This document shows positions 10,626 through 22,353 of a DNA stretch of 64,000 bases, one piece after another. The stretch covers positions 48,341-112,340 of the forward strand of contig JAXGGA010002901.1 of NCBI GenBank assembly GCA_038373865.1, written 5' to 3'. The stretch is from Uloborus plumipes (Eukaryota > Arthropoda > Arachnida > Araneae > Uloboridae). The first letter of the stretch is position 1. Every line of letters starts with the position of its first letter. The notes beneath the pieces are model-generated. The model did no database searches. It was not told the DNA's origin and saw only the letters and a program-made list of their open reading frames with translations. The position numbers were made by a program, and so were the translations under genes.

Positions 10626-12773
10626 CCTTTTTTCATTACACAGGGCTGTCAAATGAAAAGTATCGCTAGTCTCTGTTTCCCCTACTCTGGAGGAAGTTTC
10701 TCAAATGCAAGATCACAAGCGAAATTAGGGTTGCAATAAAGAATTTAGTGCTTGTCATATTTACTTTTTCGCCAACTAAATGAAACTGCTACTGTAAACT
10801 ACATTCCAATAATAAATAATCCCATTGCAAAAATATATTTGCAGCACCTTTTCGTTTAAACTCAATTGATTCTAAAATTTTAAATGTTAGTCATCGAAAT
10901 TTCACATGTTATTCTTCATAATGATAATAAAAACAATAAACATCAACCAACTTCAACCAGCACAAAACAATTATTTTTTTCTTTATGTTATAACTATATC
11001 AAAATCTTAGAGAAAGGAAAAAAGCTATTGTTTAAAAATGTGTTGTAATCTTTTAGAGAACATCGCAAATTTCTATACTCTACCAAAAAAGTATGCTAAG
11101 GTTTTTTGTAGAAAAAAAAGGGCAAACGAAGGTTATGATCCTGAAGGAGTTAAGTAATTTTTTTTTCTTAGTACTGATGTATTCAAAGGTAAAATAAACA
11201 TTAGAAGAAAAAATTAACACGAAATGTAACTGACCTGTGTTTCAGGGTTTCCAGAAGCCTCATTTTTCAATGCAAGAGCTGTGATAAATGAAGAGACCTT
11301 AAGAAAAGGCTTCAAGTTCTTAAATTACTTAATTATTTAACAGATTGAAACCAGTTTCTTTCACAAATGTAGTAGTTTATTCTTTCAAGTCGTGTTTGTA
11401 AACAAGAGTTGATAAAGATAAACTGAAACATAAAATACTTCCTGGAGTCATTGGAATAAAGTTTGAAATTAAACCTTTAAATAATTCTGAAAAAGAATTT
11501 TTCTGAATGTGTTAATATGTTAATTTTTTTTGCGTATTTCGAACTTCAAGATTTACTTTTCAATACTTTTTTATTTATTCATTTTTTATTTTAAGCGGAA
11601 GTAAAACGATTTTGAGTCTTAATTTATTAACAAGTGTGATGTTTAGCGGAAAATGACTTATGAGAAAGGCAAAATATATTTAATCATATTCTTTTCAAAA
11701 GCTTTCAAAAGAATCTTTTTCAGTTGCGTTTTAGTTCCTTTGTGAAAAAATCTTTTAAAAAAATATTAAACTCATAGCCAATCACATGTATTTTCTTTAA
11801 CTTAAAAAAAAATCTCGCCTATTTGTTTCATGTTGAATATCATCAAGTTATTATTTATATTTATTAAAAGGAAAAGCTCTCACAATAAGTCTCGAAAATG
11901 AGGCAGAATAATTTAAAAACAAATCACAATTAGTTTAGAAAACTGCCGTACTTTTTCGCTAAATATCAAATTGTTGCTTAAGTATGAGAATATTTTGCTA
12001 TTACACATAATTACGCAAAAAGTTAAATGATGAACTTTTGAGTGCACAAAGCTCAAATTCTGTTTCTGGCAAAGGACATTAAGAGTCGCCAAATTAATAA
12101 GTAATTGTTTGCAATTTTATTGTGCTGATTTTTATTGTATTTCAATTCGTTTAGTCACGGAAACTCAGTTGAAATTTTCTTGGTTATTATAATAATTATG
12201 ATCCGAGAGTTGAAAATATGCAATTATATTTCCGATTGAGGGTTACAGTATTATTTCTTTATGATTGGCTATTACTCTTGTTTTTGGAATCAACCAGTTT
12301 TTAGAAATGGAGTTACACTCATGATTATACTTACAAAGGAATACTTAGAAATCGATTACAAATGATTTAAAATGATTTTATTGCGGTTATAGTTATTTTA
12401 TCACTTACATATTTCACGAGCGGCCCCCAGTGCCAAAATAACGATGGTGGGGGAGCTCCCTCAAAACTCTCTCATAACGTAAGTAAAATAATTTTTTAAA
12501 GAAAAACATTTTTAATAGCTTTAAAGTTGAAGAAACAAATGGGTTTTAATAAGCTATAAAAAGTCTTTTTCTTAAAGTAAACGTCTTTTTTTAAAGTAAG
12601 CTTGCAAAAGTAAAAATCGTGCTAGAAGGTGATCCCGCACTAAAATTAGTAAAGGAAATGAGATGGAAATTTTCGGTTGAACAAATTTTTCGTTTATATA
12701 GCAATTTATGCTCGTGTTCTCTGGAATCATCCTAGATTAGGATTTTTTTTTCTAGAAACAACTGAAAAACTGC
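10626..12773. other. 2.1-kb AT-rich stretch without recognised features
   Basis: Long run with no open frame above the noise level, no tRNA-like box pair, no paired termini and no segment that I find again in the window. It may be single-copy intergenic or intronic sequence, or very old repeats. Confidence 0.4.
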
Positions 12774-13590
12774 TGGCCACCTTACAGGGGCGGCAAATAA
12801 GGGGAGCAAGAGGGGGCGGTTACACCCCAAAATATTTTTCGCAGAATGTTAAAAAACGGGTAAATTACTTTATGTGTAACACCAATCAACTATCACGTGC
12901 AAAAGGAACTAAAAAAGATTCCCAATTTTCAACAAAAATTTATAAAACTCATCCATAAACATATTCTCAAGATTATTTCTCATTACAGAGGCATCTAAAA
13001 AAATGCTCTGAAACAAATAAAACGGGACAAGAAAGAATTTTCAACTTTAGCTGTTTGTGAAAAAGCACGAGACACTGCAAATCGATGGAAAAAAAATCTT
13101 CTTGACTCCAACATGACGTTGTAGATTAAAACTTGACTAAAAGTCAAAAACTAATCTCTAATCACGGTATTTTATGTGATAACTAACTACAAAATAATTT
13201 TAAAGTTTGGTCATAAAAATTTGTATTTTTTTCCATACTGAAGTGCTTCATACTTAACAAACTCGCCCCCCTCAAACGAAATGTTGAAATGCCGCCCCTG
13301 CCACCTTGTCTAGTGAGCCGAGAAGACCGACCCGGACGGTATGGTCCCGGGTTCGAATCTCAGCTCGGGCATGGATGTACTTTCTCTCGAATGTCCCCGT
13401 CTTTTCTTTGTGGGAATGCGTGTGTTGTTCTGTGATGCCCACCCTATGAACGGGTCCCCATTGAATGTGTGTACTGTGGAAATCGCACTGCACACCCACT
13501 GACGGTACAGTTGAAAAAGCGAAGCAGTGCACTCCGAATTTCCAGTCCAGCTGCCACAGGACAACAAGTTATTAATTCGCAGTCATGCAT
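12774..13590 (+). mobile_element. tRNA-derived SINE (family A) split by a hAT MITE
   Basis: The SINE head GGCCACCTT begins at about 12775 and is interrupted by the hAT element 12785-13300. It resumes as CCACCTTGTCTAGTGAGCC, with an A-box-like segment and a B box GGGTTCGAATC (about 13348-13358), as in tRNA-type pol III promoters. The family-specific body follows: CATGGATGTACTTTCTCT, ATGAACGGGTCCCC, GTGTGTACTGTGGAA, GGTACAGTTGAAAAAGCGAA and ACAACAAGTT. The same layout occurs at 27358-28045, 62907-63480 (plus) and 55945-56100, 63660-63880 (minus). Confidence 0.8.
12785..13300. mobile_element. hAT-like MITE (family 1, copy 1), 516 bp
   Basis: Termini CAGGGGCGGCA and TGCCGCCCCTG are perfect inverted repeats of the hAT type, and 8-bp TSDs flank it: CCACCTTA (12777-12784) and CCACCTTG (13301-13308), one mismatch. 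The target is the start of a family-A SINE. No transposase frame is seen. A second copy is at 15915-16507. Confidence 0.88.
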
Positions 13591-13593
13591 ATG

Positions 13594-14078
13594 CAGGGGT
13601 GCTCATCCCCCCCCCCAAGCTCAATGGCGCAAATCACCCCCCCCCCCATTTATCACAGCCCTATATCCCTCTTTTTGTTTTATTTACTTTTTTTTAATAT
13701 CATTTATTTATTTTTTAAATATAATTTTTTATTTTTTTAAATATAATTTTTTAAATTTAATTTTTTATTTTTTTAAATTATAAATATTATTTTTTTATAT
13801 ATTATTAATTTTTTTAAAGTACTAATTATGCGCAGAACAGAATCACTTTTTTTCCTTTCCAGATATTCCAAGCATACACACACACAAATAAATAATAACA
13901 AAAATAATAAAAAAATGATTTAAATTAAAAAAATAAATTAATGAATAATTTACATTAAAAAATCAGTAAATATTTTAATTTAAAAAATATAAATAAATAA
14001 ATAAATAAGTTTGAAAAAATCCCTCCCCCCCCAATTTTTTGATGGCGCAACTTGCGCCATAATCCCCCCACCCCCCTG
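13594..14078. mobile_element. hAT-like MITE (family 2), 485 bp
   Basis: It starts CAGGGGTGCTC, ends CACCCCCCTG, and is flanked by a perfect 8-bp TSD TGCATATG (13586-13593 and 14079-14086). Both subterminal parts carry GGCGCAA in inverted orientation next to C-runs, and the centre is a long A/T-only stretch. A related fragment, reversed, is at about 33930-34020. It lies just after the 3' part of the family-A SINE. Confidence 0.88.
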
Positions 14079-14459
14079 TGCATATGAACAGACGCGATTT
14101 ATCAGAAAACTTTCAGAGAAATTATTACAATAATGATAAGGCAACGATCTGAAAAGAAAATATTTTCATGGTTGTTTTCGCGTAAAACCAAGCAAACTTA
14201 AAAAAAAAAAAAAGAAAAATCATACCAATCCCAAACGGTTTTTACTTTAGTTATCCCAATCAAAAAAGTTCAATAATTGCAATTGCACAATGGTGCAAAA
14301 AAGAGATTATTGCAATTACTTTTGCGTGAATACAAAAAGAACACTACGTGAAATACTCACATGAGAATAAGTTATAATAATCAAGGGTGAATTTAGTGAC
14401 TCCACTGTACAAAAAAATTCTACAGTACTATTAGAAAGTCTCTGGGAATCTGAGACTCC

Positions 14460-14550
14460 AAAATTTTTTCTAGTAACGACACAGCTTCTTCTTAAGTAGC
14501 ATTACTTAAGCAGAAGCTGCATCGTTTCAACGTTACTTAGCAAAAATCTG
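14460..14550. repeat. Short hairpin
   Basis: AGCTTCTTCTTAAGTA and TACTTAAGCAGAAGCT are inverted with a short loop (about 14480-14519). The outer TAGTAACG and CGTTACTTA extend the fold to about 80 bp. It could be a tiny MITE; no TSD is evident. Confidence 0.45.
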
Positions 14551-14572
14551 TATAGTTACAACCAGGGCTGCG

Positions 14573-15222
14573 GAGTCTGAGGAAAAATGGTCGACTCCGA
14601 CTCCGGCATTTTGAAATTTCCGACTCCCGACTCCTGCTTTTTTTATTATTTCCTTTTTTTTCCCAAATGTGAAGAGGGAAAAACCCTAAACAAAGGATGA
14701 AATATTAAGTCCATTTTTTAAAGTTTAATTTTTATTCATGGTCGCAGCCAGGACTCAGTTAAGGGGGGGGGGTATCAAGCAGAGGTATTCCAGTTGGAGG
14801 TCATGGAATGTCATGGAAGATCATTGTGACCTCTCAAAAAGTTTAATTTTCTCGATTTCTTGTAGGTAATTTCACCACATTTACCTCAATTCTCGGAGGT
14901 CACTGTGACCTCCCAAAAAGTCCATTTTCTCCAGAGCAAAAGACAAGTGCCGCTCTTGCCATTTGACTCCGTACAAAACTAATCCTTTTCTTGTTAAATT
15001 ACCAAACTTGATTTTAACACATTGCATTTTTTCCGCAAATATTTTTTATTCATTTGCTTAAGCCCAAACATATTGGAAGCTGAAAATTTGTTCATGTTAG
15101 TTTAAAAGATATGTTTTCACCTTCCTAAAATTTCATCCAAATCGGGGGTGGTCGGAGTCGGCATGCTTTTCAGCGACTCTGACTCCTTTGGTCCAAAATC
15201 AATCCGACTCCGACTCCGCCAG
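14573..15222. mobile_element. GACTCCGACTCC-type repeat, probably hAT-derived
   Basis: The left end CAGGGCTGCGGAGTCTGAGG is followed by GACTCCGACTCCGGC. The right side carries the inverted series GGTCGGAGTCGGC and CCGACTCCGACTCCGCCAG. This composition (iterated GACTCC) is known from hAT-like repeats of many animals. The right terminus is degenerate and no 8-bp TSD can be shown. An internal segment holds a perfect AGGTCA-CTG-TGACCT palindrome at 14897-14911. Related pieces occur near 30858 and 52155-52315. Confidence 0.5.
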
Positions 15223-15784
15223 TTTTTTTTTCAGTGTATGATTAAAAATATTTTAAGTCCCCAATAATCACCAATCCAGTTGCAAAGAATAATTAGAAGA
15301 CGCGTAATATTTTTTCGCAGGTGACTTTTTTTTCCTTTTTTTCGCCGATAAATATTTATCGGTATTATTAAATCAACAATCTGCAATAAGTTTATGTAGA
15401 AAAATAATAGGAAACTTATTTTTTCAAGAAGGCAACCACTATCATTTATTTTCTAAATAGTGTCAATTATGGTATAAGTCAATTATTATTTAAGTGTCGA
15501 TTATGCAAGGATAAATCAATTTTATACATGTTAACATGGATACAAAAATATTGTAATAATATTTACTGATTACAGTGCGATTTACTGATTACAGTTAAAA
15601 TGTTGCGATTGTGATTACACCACGTTATGCAATCATAAGATCTCAACTACCCAAGGGCCTTAGGAGTGAGATTCATATCACTATATTTGAATTAATATGA
15701 AAATATTTATAATTCCTTGATTCTATAATCCGATGATTTGAATTACCTTGGCAACTTATTCAGTTACGCGTAGCAAAAGAAATG
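15223..15784. other. Unassigned AT-rich spacer
   Basis: No recognised gene or bounded repeat. The phrase GCGATTTACTGATTACAGT repeats partly near 15565-15600, and nothing further is seen. Confidence 0.35.
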
Positions 15785-16829
15785 CAGTCGAACCTCTTTA
15801 ATTTGAACACGCGTGTAAGTTGCACAAGACACCTTTAAGGGGAAAACGTGGCACCCCCTGAAGAGAGGGTTAACTCTCCGACTCCCACGTGACTCCGTAT
15901 GGCGCCATTGAAGGCAGGGGCGGCAAATAAGGGGAGCAAGAGGGCGCGGTCGCACCCTCAAGTATTTGTCGCAGAATGTTAAGAGCTGGTAAATTCAATT
16001 TATGTGTAACACAAATCAATGATCACGTTCAAAAGGAACTAAAACAGCTTGTTCATTTTCAACAAAAATTGATAAAGCTCATCCTTAATCATATTCTCAA
16101 GATTATCTCTAATAAGAGGAATCTGAAAAGAATGCTCCTGAAACAAGTATAACGGGAAAAGAAAGGATTTTCAACTTGAACTGTTTGGGAAATAGCACAA
16201 GACACTGCGAATCGATGAAAAAAAAAAAAACTCTTCTTTTTGACTTCAAACATTGCAGATTATAACTTGACGACTGAAAGTCAAAAACTAATTACTAATC
16301 AAGACATTTTGTGTGATAACTAATTACATAATAATTTTTCGCTTTGTTCGTAAAAAATTTAATTTTTTTCGCAACTCTAAGTTTTCTAAATATTATATCC
16401 ATTTTAAGATGTTTTTCTTTTCACCAATGTGTATTTTGTTTCATACTGAGGTACTTCATATTTAAGAAACTCGCCCCCTCAAACGAAATGCTGAAATGCT
16501 GCACTTGATTGAAGGTGATATTTGGTTCCATATGGCACCATTTGGTTCTATGGTCATATTGCCCCCATAGTGTGCCACATGGAGCCAAATGCCACCTTTA
16601 AGGCTGATATAAGGAGTCGAGAACCTTCAGGGGGTGCCACTAGTGCTACAAAGTTTTAATCTTAAAAGTGCCTTTGTACAACTTTTAGTCTTAACTGTTC
16701 TGCTAAGACGAACCACGTGTGCTATTCTTGTCTTGTTTATCGTAAATTGTTGTCCGGATAAAACGAGCTACAGTTAAGACGAATTGATTTTAAAGCTCTC
16801 ATAGGGTTCATTTTAACGAGGTTTAACTG
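15785..16829. mobile_element. pogo/Tigger-like element hosting a hAT MITE
   Basis: The left end CAGTCGAACCTCTTTAATTT and the right end TTTTAACGAGGTTTAACTG are imperfect inverted repeats with the CAGT..AACCTC..TTAA pattern typical of pogo/Tigger TIRs. The expected TA TSD is not intact. Inside, GTGGCACCCCCTGAAGAG (left) and CTTCAGGGGGTGCCAC (right) form a second inverted pair. The hAT MITE 15915-16507 is inserted within it. No transposase frame remains. Confidence 0.6.
15915..16507. mobile_element. hAT-like MITE (family 1, copy 2), 593 bp
   Basis: Same family as 12785-13300: it starts CAGGGGCGGCAAATAAGG and shares the interior (CGCAGAATGTTAA, TATGTGTAACAC, AACAAAAATT) and the right-end segment CTCAAACGAAATG. 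The right terminus has decayed (GCTGCACTTG instead of GCCGCCCCTG), but an exact 8-bp TSD ATTGAAGG (15907-15914, 16508-16515) fixes the boundary. Confidence 0.88.
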
Positions 16830-17138
16830 TGAAAAGAATATTATTCTTGCAATTTTAATTACACTAAGTAAAACAGAAGTTTATGATTATTTATTTTAAT
16901 ATATAACCCTTCACAGTCAGTTGAGATCAGCTCAACTACACTTATGTTCTATCTAATCAATGTAATTAAATTCCAAAACAATGTCCCTACACTCTAAAAT
17001 TCTAAACAACACAATTCAATATAAAGAATCAAAACAATAATCAACATTTTAAACAACAATAGCAAGGAGACTGTTTATCTTTTATGTTGCATTAAAAAAA
17101 AAAAAAAAGCCCACGAACACGAAAGCCCGAAAACCTCA
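16830..17138. other. Unassigned spacer
   Basis: AT-rich with no recognised gene or paired ends. Confidence 0.35.
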
Positions 17139-17282
17139 ATGGACCTTATTCATGTGACGTCATTGCGGGTATTGACCGAGCCTAGCAGACGAAATTTAAG
17201 ATTTGGAACCAATCAAGATTGTGGAAACTGGATGTAATACCCGCAAACGAAGACCGTTGCCATTCCGTGAATAAGGTCCATT
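17139..17282. mobile_element. 144-bp hairpin MITE
   Basis: Perfect 15-bp terminal inverted repeats, AATGGACCTTATTCA (17139-17153) and TGAATAAGGTCCATT (17268-17282). Inner paired segments GCGGGTATT and AATACCCGC extend the fold. A CRE-like TGACGTCA lies next to the left arm. No clear TSD, so the superfamily is open. Confidence 0.6.
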
Positions 17283-18179
17283 ACGCTGTCAATTTCGGCA
17301 GAATTGAAAGCCCATTTTGCATGTTGGGAGAACCATGAAACGCTCAAGCAAAATGGCTTCCATTTGCGTTTTTTTTTTTTTTTTTTGAAGGTGAACGTTG
17401 ACGTTACACTGTGCAATTAAGTGTTACGACTTCTCTTAATGCGCTACGGTAGCTACAAAATTGAATAATTCGCATGTAACAATGACGTTTCTGTTTTAAG
17501 AGGCTACTTTCTTTAATTGCGCTTTTAAAAAGTCAGTTAGATCACGGGAACTGCAGAACGAAAACGAAATTGCCGTAAAAACAAAAGATGGCTGTTTACA
17601 AAGTATGGTATGATTTTGGCATGGTATCAAATGAAATATTTTTTATGGAAATGAGCAGACTTTTCGCGAACTTTTCATAATGGTAAATAGATAAGGTGAA
17701 GGAAAAAATGAGCTGTTTGAAAAGGGAAGCAATAATGCATTATTGGAGTAAAATATTCTGTAAAGACCAACGGGAAAAAATGTTTTCAAAGTTCGATCGA
17801 AACATGAAACAAGAAATACAAAAAATACGATTAACATAAAGAAAAGTACCCTATTACTTCTAAATTAGAATAATTAGGGTATTAATATGGTAGCTAGAAT
17901 GAATAAATGCACATAAGTTCAAAAAAAAACATGACTTACTCATTATCCCCAAGTAAAGTCGTTTTATTAGTGGGCTGTAGAAAATGCACACATGAAAGAA
18001 TATACAAAACTCTTAAAATATTTTCCCCCTACAGTTGCAAGAAAAACACAACACTGAACAAAATTGAATTCGTTTCGTTTGGGGCTACATGCCCAGGTTT
18101 TTTTTGATGAGGACTACAATTTAGTGTCTTGCCTCCGTTACACATGATTTTTATTACATATATCTTGTACAGACAATTT
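17283..18179. other. Unassigned spacer
   Basis: AT-rich. A small imperfect inverted pair, AGTACCCTATTACTTCTAAA with TTAGAATAATTAGGGTATTA, spans 17846-17885. Otherwise nothing is recognised. Confidence 0.35.
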
Positions 18180-18199
18180 ATGGAAGAGTTGCATCACAA

Positions 18200-18297
18200 A
18201 GGAAGGAAAGTACATCAGGAGTGAGGGTGGGAGTCGAACCCACCGTCTCAGAGTTATCGGCTACACGCCTTAGACCGCTCGGCCACTGAGACCCCCA
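18200..18297 (-). mobile_element. tRNA-derived SINE fragment (family B)
   Basis: On the minus strand, GTCTCAGTGGCCGAGCGGTC gives an A box and GGTGGGTTCGACTCCCACC gives a T-arm with B box GGTTCGACTCC. They are spaced as in a tRNA with a short variable arm. The acceptor ends do not pair and a TGTACTTTCCTTCC-type body follows, so this is a SINE head rather than a tRNA gene. Confidence 0.6.
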
Positions 18298-18654
18298 AAA
18301 TTGAATTAGAACGATGAAAAAAGTTTATTTTCAACTGTTGCCACTCACTACCCTTTAAAAAAATTCTGCATATGAAATTAAAATAAAAACACGGATGAAT
18401 AATTTTATCAGCAAAAACTTTACGAAGTTTAAGATAATTTAATTCACACAAAAATACTGTAGCATTAAATGGAATCGCTCCTTTTTCTTTTCTATCGCTT
18501 TGATTGATCTGTTAAACCAAACACAGATAATTCAATTGTACTTTACAAAATCATTTGGAAAATTTCAAATAAAATTTGACTGCGTGATTACGTCGATAAA
18601 AAGATAGCACCTTTATTTGGCCAGTGAGATTTTACTTTCACCACATGAAATGTA

Positions 18655-18757
<103 letters not shown>

Positions 18758-18899
18758 CTCGAAGAACGCTTGAACAAATAAGCAATTTTAATTTTTCGTA
18801 AAACAAGTTTGTTTCTGATAGTAAATTAACTATTTCAACTGCATTATGCAACTTATTATACGACTGGAAAATGATTAGAAAAAGTGATTGTTGGTTGTG

Positions 18900-19125
18900 A
18901 TTGAAAGTACCTTTATATGGATGGAAAAAAAAATTACTGTCTGTTTGCGTATTGTGCGCCTGGGAGCCACGGAAGCTTCCATCTGAAAAAGGGGAGATAG
19001 GTTTAGGATGCGCACTACCCAATGCCTTCAGCTTTTGTTCTCTGACTACTTCCTCGTTGCTTTTCCCCCCTATTTCGAGAAAGTCCGAAGAGACTTGGCG
19101 CGTGCGCAGACGAAAAAATTTTAGA
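18900..19125. repeat. Dispersed repeat (copy 1, pairs with 26330-26560)
   Basis: It shares with 26330-26560 an ordered series: GCTTCCAT..GAAAAA..GGAGATAGGTT, GCACT...AATGC.TTCA.TTTTGTTC, CTTCCT.GTTG, then GAGAAA.TC.GAAGAGAC with a CGC.TGCGCA box. Similarity is moderate, so both are old copies. No ends or superfamily are clear. Confidence 0.55.
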
Positions 19126-19129
19126 CAGT

Positions 19130-19408
19130 AGGCACCGATCATAATGTTTTGAAAATTTAACACGATCATGATAAAAAACATTCAAAGTAGCTGTCACAGC
19201 CAGCAACGCGCCTCTCCAAAAGTGGGGAAGAGGGGGTGAGGGAGAGGAGCGCAAGGGAGGGGGCAGTGGACCCCTGGTAGTGCTGGAGAGAGGTTGGTCT
19301 CTCGGTCCCGTCGATACGGGAGTGGTTATTGTTCTTCTCGCGGAGTGCGAGACGGGTCATGCTGGCTCTTGCCAGGCTTAAGCTTTGTTCATGGATTCAT
19401 GTATATAA
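19130..19408. other. GC-richer unassigned segment
   Basis: 19195-19380 is distinctly GC-rich for this window (GGGGAAGAGGGGGTGAGGG and CTCGGTCCCGTCGATACGGG). No tRNA fold, frame or paired terminus is recognised. Confidence 0.35.
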
Positions 19409-19410
19409 TA

Positions 19411-20055
19411 GGGTAGTTGTGACCTATTAAAAATCCCCATTTTGATCATTAAATATTGTTACTTGACCCTCAAAACTCCAAAATTCACCACTGCCGTATT
19501 TTAAAACACAACGATTGATTTTTAATGAATTTTTAAAAATCCGACGCGCAAAAGCGCGCTTTTCTGATACGTCACGAGTTACGTCACTCGGCCTCAATCC
19601 TCAGCTCTCCGCGACGGACCCGTGTTATCGCTACAGACATTTTGAGCGCGTAGTTATTTTTAATTTTTAGACATTTAATAATCCCTTTGATGCATGATGG
19701 AGACAGGATACGTCAAAGGACAGTCCAACAATCTCCCTCAAGTGACATCAATGATGGTTTTTGCCTATTTTCGAGAGAACGAGCGATTTAAATCTTCCAA
19801 AATCACGAGGAGTTAATAGTCTTCAAATGCGTCTTCAACGTAGCCAAGAGTTTCCCTCGCTTCTCTTCGTCGGCTGAGGCGCGGCGGAAGTACCGATGAC
19901 GTTTCTTCCGCCGCCGAAAGACGTCACATTTTCTTGAACTTTAAAAATTATTTAAAAAAAAACTACTTATCGTATCGCAAAAATTTTTTCACCGATGATG
20001 TTCACACATGTTACTCTATCATATAAAAATAAAATTGAAAAATCGAAAACTACCC
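19411..20055. mobile_element. TIR MITE, 645 bp, TA-flanked
   Basis: GGGTAGTT at the left and AACTACCC at the right, each bordered by TA (19409-19410, 20056-20057). The TIR is short (8-10 bp), so the call depends on the paired ends and the TA flanks together. The inside includes a GC-rich CGGCTGAGGCGCGGCGGAAG segment and ACGTCA motifs. No transposase. Confidence 0.55.
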
Positions 20056-20057
20056 TA

Positions 20058-21140
20058 TTCATCATTTCATCGTCATACTTGTACATATCTGTAAATAAAA
20101 ACTTTGTTGACTGCAATCAGCCCAATCGTGCCTCAGTATCACAACATTTATGATGTATAACGGTCCCCAATCGGCCAGCTCTGACAGTAGCAATTATATA
20201 CAGTTCGAATTACAAAGTGATTTATAAAAATAAATATGATTAGGATTACAGTTAAATTTAGGAGCGTATCCAGCAATTTTTTAGCAATAATACACACTAG
20301 GTGACCCGTGCGGAATTCCGCAAAAATAAATAAATAAATAAATAAATAAATAAAATAAAATAAAATAAAAACTCTAAACTTAAAATTGAGTTATTCAGGT
20401 TCAAAGATTTCAGTCCTCGATTGGATGTGTATCTTTGTAAAATCTTGTATTGTAAAATCTTGTACGTTTGCACAACATCGCCATCAACTGCCGTCGTTCT
20501 GACAACTTTTCAAAGAGATCAAAGACACGTTCACTTTTACAACTACTACAAAAGTGATACCCTATATTAAAATCAAATACCCAAGGCTACCACTAAACTA
20601 AATACTAACGTTATCGCAAAACTACCATAGTATTTTGAAACAATAAAAGTTACAATTAAGGTTTACCGAGCTAAGCCTTGGCTTGAAATGTCGCATTTAA
20701 TATTGATTTGAACAACAATGGTAAAACGATTTTAACCGTTGAGCAAAAAATTTAACTTTTTCAAACTTCAATCGCTTATAAGTCGCTTAAACGTGGATTT
20801 TCGAGATTGTCGTTACGCGGCGCTAGCGGAGAAACGTTCTAAAGAACGCATTTTTTTTAATCTTTCGAATGAAATCAAAATGGAGACGATACGACAATTA
20901 TTTCGCTAGATAGAGTCAATTTTGTGCCCAAAAATTGAAGTTCGAATAAAAAACGAACCGACACTTTTTAGAGGGTGGGTCTAATTTTCGTCAATAGCCC
21001 GCGGGATAAACTTCAAAATCATAAATTTTCTTGCAATTCGATAAAGAAATGAGCGAGTTTCGACCGGGTATAGGATTCGGCTTAGAGAAATAATATATGG
21101 AGATTGGTAAATAATTGAGTCATTTGGAGTCAAATCTAGT
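20058..21140. other. Unassigned spacer with A-rich simple repeat
   Basis: An (AAAT)n-(AAAAT)n tract runs at about 20325-20372. The rest has no recognised gene or bounded element. It includes moderately GC-rich, possibly unique sequence (20800-21080). Confidence 0.4.
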
Positions 21141-21142
21141 TA

Positions 21143-21544
21143 CAGTACAGAACCTTTTATCCGGGAGCCAAAATACCGGGAAACCAGAAAACCGGCAACA
21201 TTTTGTTGATTTTTCCGCCACTTTTTAAAATACGCATTTTCGGCAATTTCTAAAAAAAAATAGAGTTTTTTTTTTCTTTTGAAATACCTAAATGAATATG
21301 AACGGTTTCTTCATAAATACCATGTAAGTGGCATATAGCTCAGAAATTTTCAATATCGTAATATCTGTAAGCACTTCTGGATCGTTTTCTCTTCAGATTT
21401 TAAGATGCATTACTATTTGTTATAGTAACTTGGATTTTATAAACAATTGGCAAATATCGCTTCGTAGCGATCCAGAAAACCGGGAAATTCAGTTATCCGG
21501 GATAGCTGTGGTCCCAAACATCCCGGATAATTGGTTCTCTACTG
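21143..21544. mobile_element. pogo/Tigger-like MITE, 402 bp
   Basis: Ends CAGTACAGAACCTTTTATCC and the complement of CAGTAGAGAACCAATTATCC, with TA on both sides (21141-21142, 21545-21546). ATCCGGGA and CCGGGAAA are repeated in inverted orientation below the ends. CAGT..GAACC..ATCCGGG is the known Tigger/pogo TIR pattern. No transposase frame. Confidence 0.82.
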
Positions 21545-21708
21545 TATATCCATTTCTCAAAATCCACGGTTTTGAAGGCAGAACTATTGATCTAAAGGGG
21601 TTGTTCTTGCAAACTTCAAGAGAAGCGAATTTTAAATTTCAAAAATTCATAGGGTCGGAAAAAATAATAGCATTCGCCACATGCCAGTAAAAACACTTTA
21701 CATGATAT

Positions 21709-22345
21709 CAGTGGTTGGAAAAAATACATATTTTTCGTAGCGAACTACAACTACAACTACTTTCTTATAAATGTAGTTAACTACAGCTACAACTACTTTT
21801 TTTTTAATGTAGCGAGCTACACTACTTTTTTTTAAATGCAGCGAGCTACACTACTTTTGAAATGTAGTTGCTACTTCGCTACTTTTTAAAAAATAAATAA
21901 CAAGAACACACCAATTGAGGATCGACCGAAAAAATTCGAAAAGTAGTTTAGATTAAAAAATTACTTCATTCGAATATGGAATAGAAATAGGAATTGTCTT
22001 TGAATTTATTTGTTACTTTTCCTTTTTGTTCCTTTTTTTCGTTTCCTTTTTGTTCCTAAAATTTGTCCTTTTTAGATTTTTTTGACAATTTTTTACGAAT
22101 ATTCGCCACAAGAAAAACCTTGTTTTTTTCCTTCGTTCTCTCTTTTTTTATTTTTTTTTCATTTATTTATTTATTTTTTTAATTTAAAAGTAGTTTTCAG
22201 AAATCGCTACAAACTACTATTTTTTTGTATCGCGCTACTCACTACTCTACTTTTTTTAAAAAGCAGTGCGCTACACTACAAACTACTAAAAAATGTAGCT
22301 ACTACAGTAGTTTCGCTACTTGTAGCGCGCTACTTCCGACCACTG
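21709..22345. mobile_element. hAT-like element built of GTAGCG repeats, 637 bp
   Basis: Left end CAGTGGTTGGAA, right end TTCCGACCACTG, and a perfect 8-bp TSD CATGATAT (21701-21708, 22346-22353). The interior consists largely of short iterated units (GTAGCGAGCTACACTAC, CTACAACTAC) in both orientations around a T-rich centre. No transposase. Confidence 0.88.
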
Positions 22346-22353
22346 CATGATAT

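Noticed and set aside
18217..18297. Possible tRNA gene on the minus strand (anticodon-arm and T-arm look good)
   Set aside because: The acceptor ends do not pair and SINE-type body sequence follows. The same reasoning applies at 42140-42213, 42778-42850, 63290-63357 and the family-A heads.
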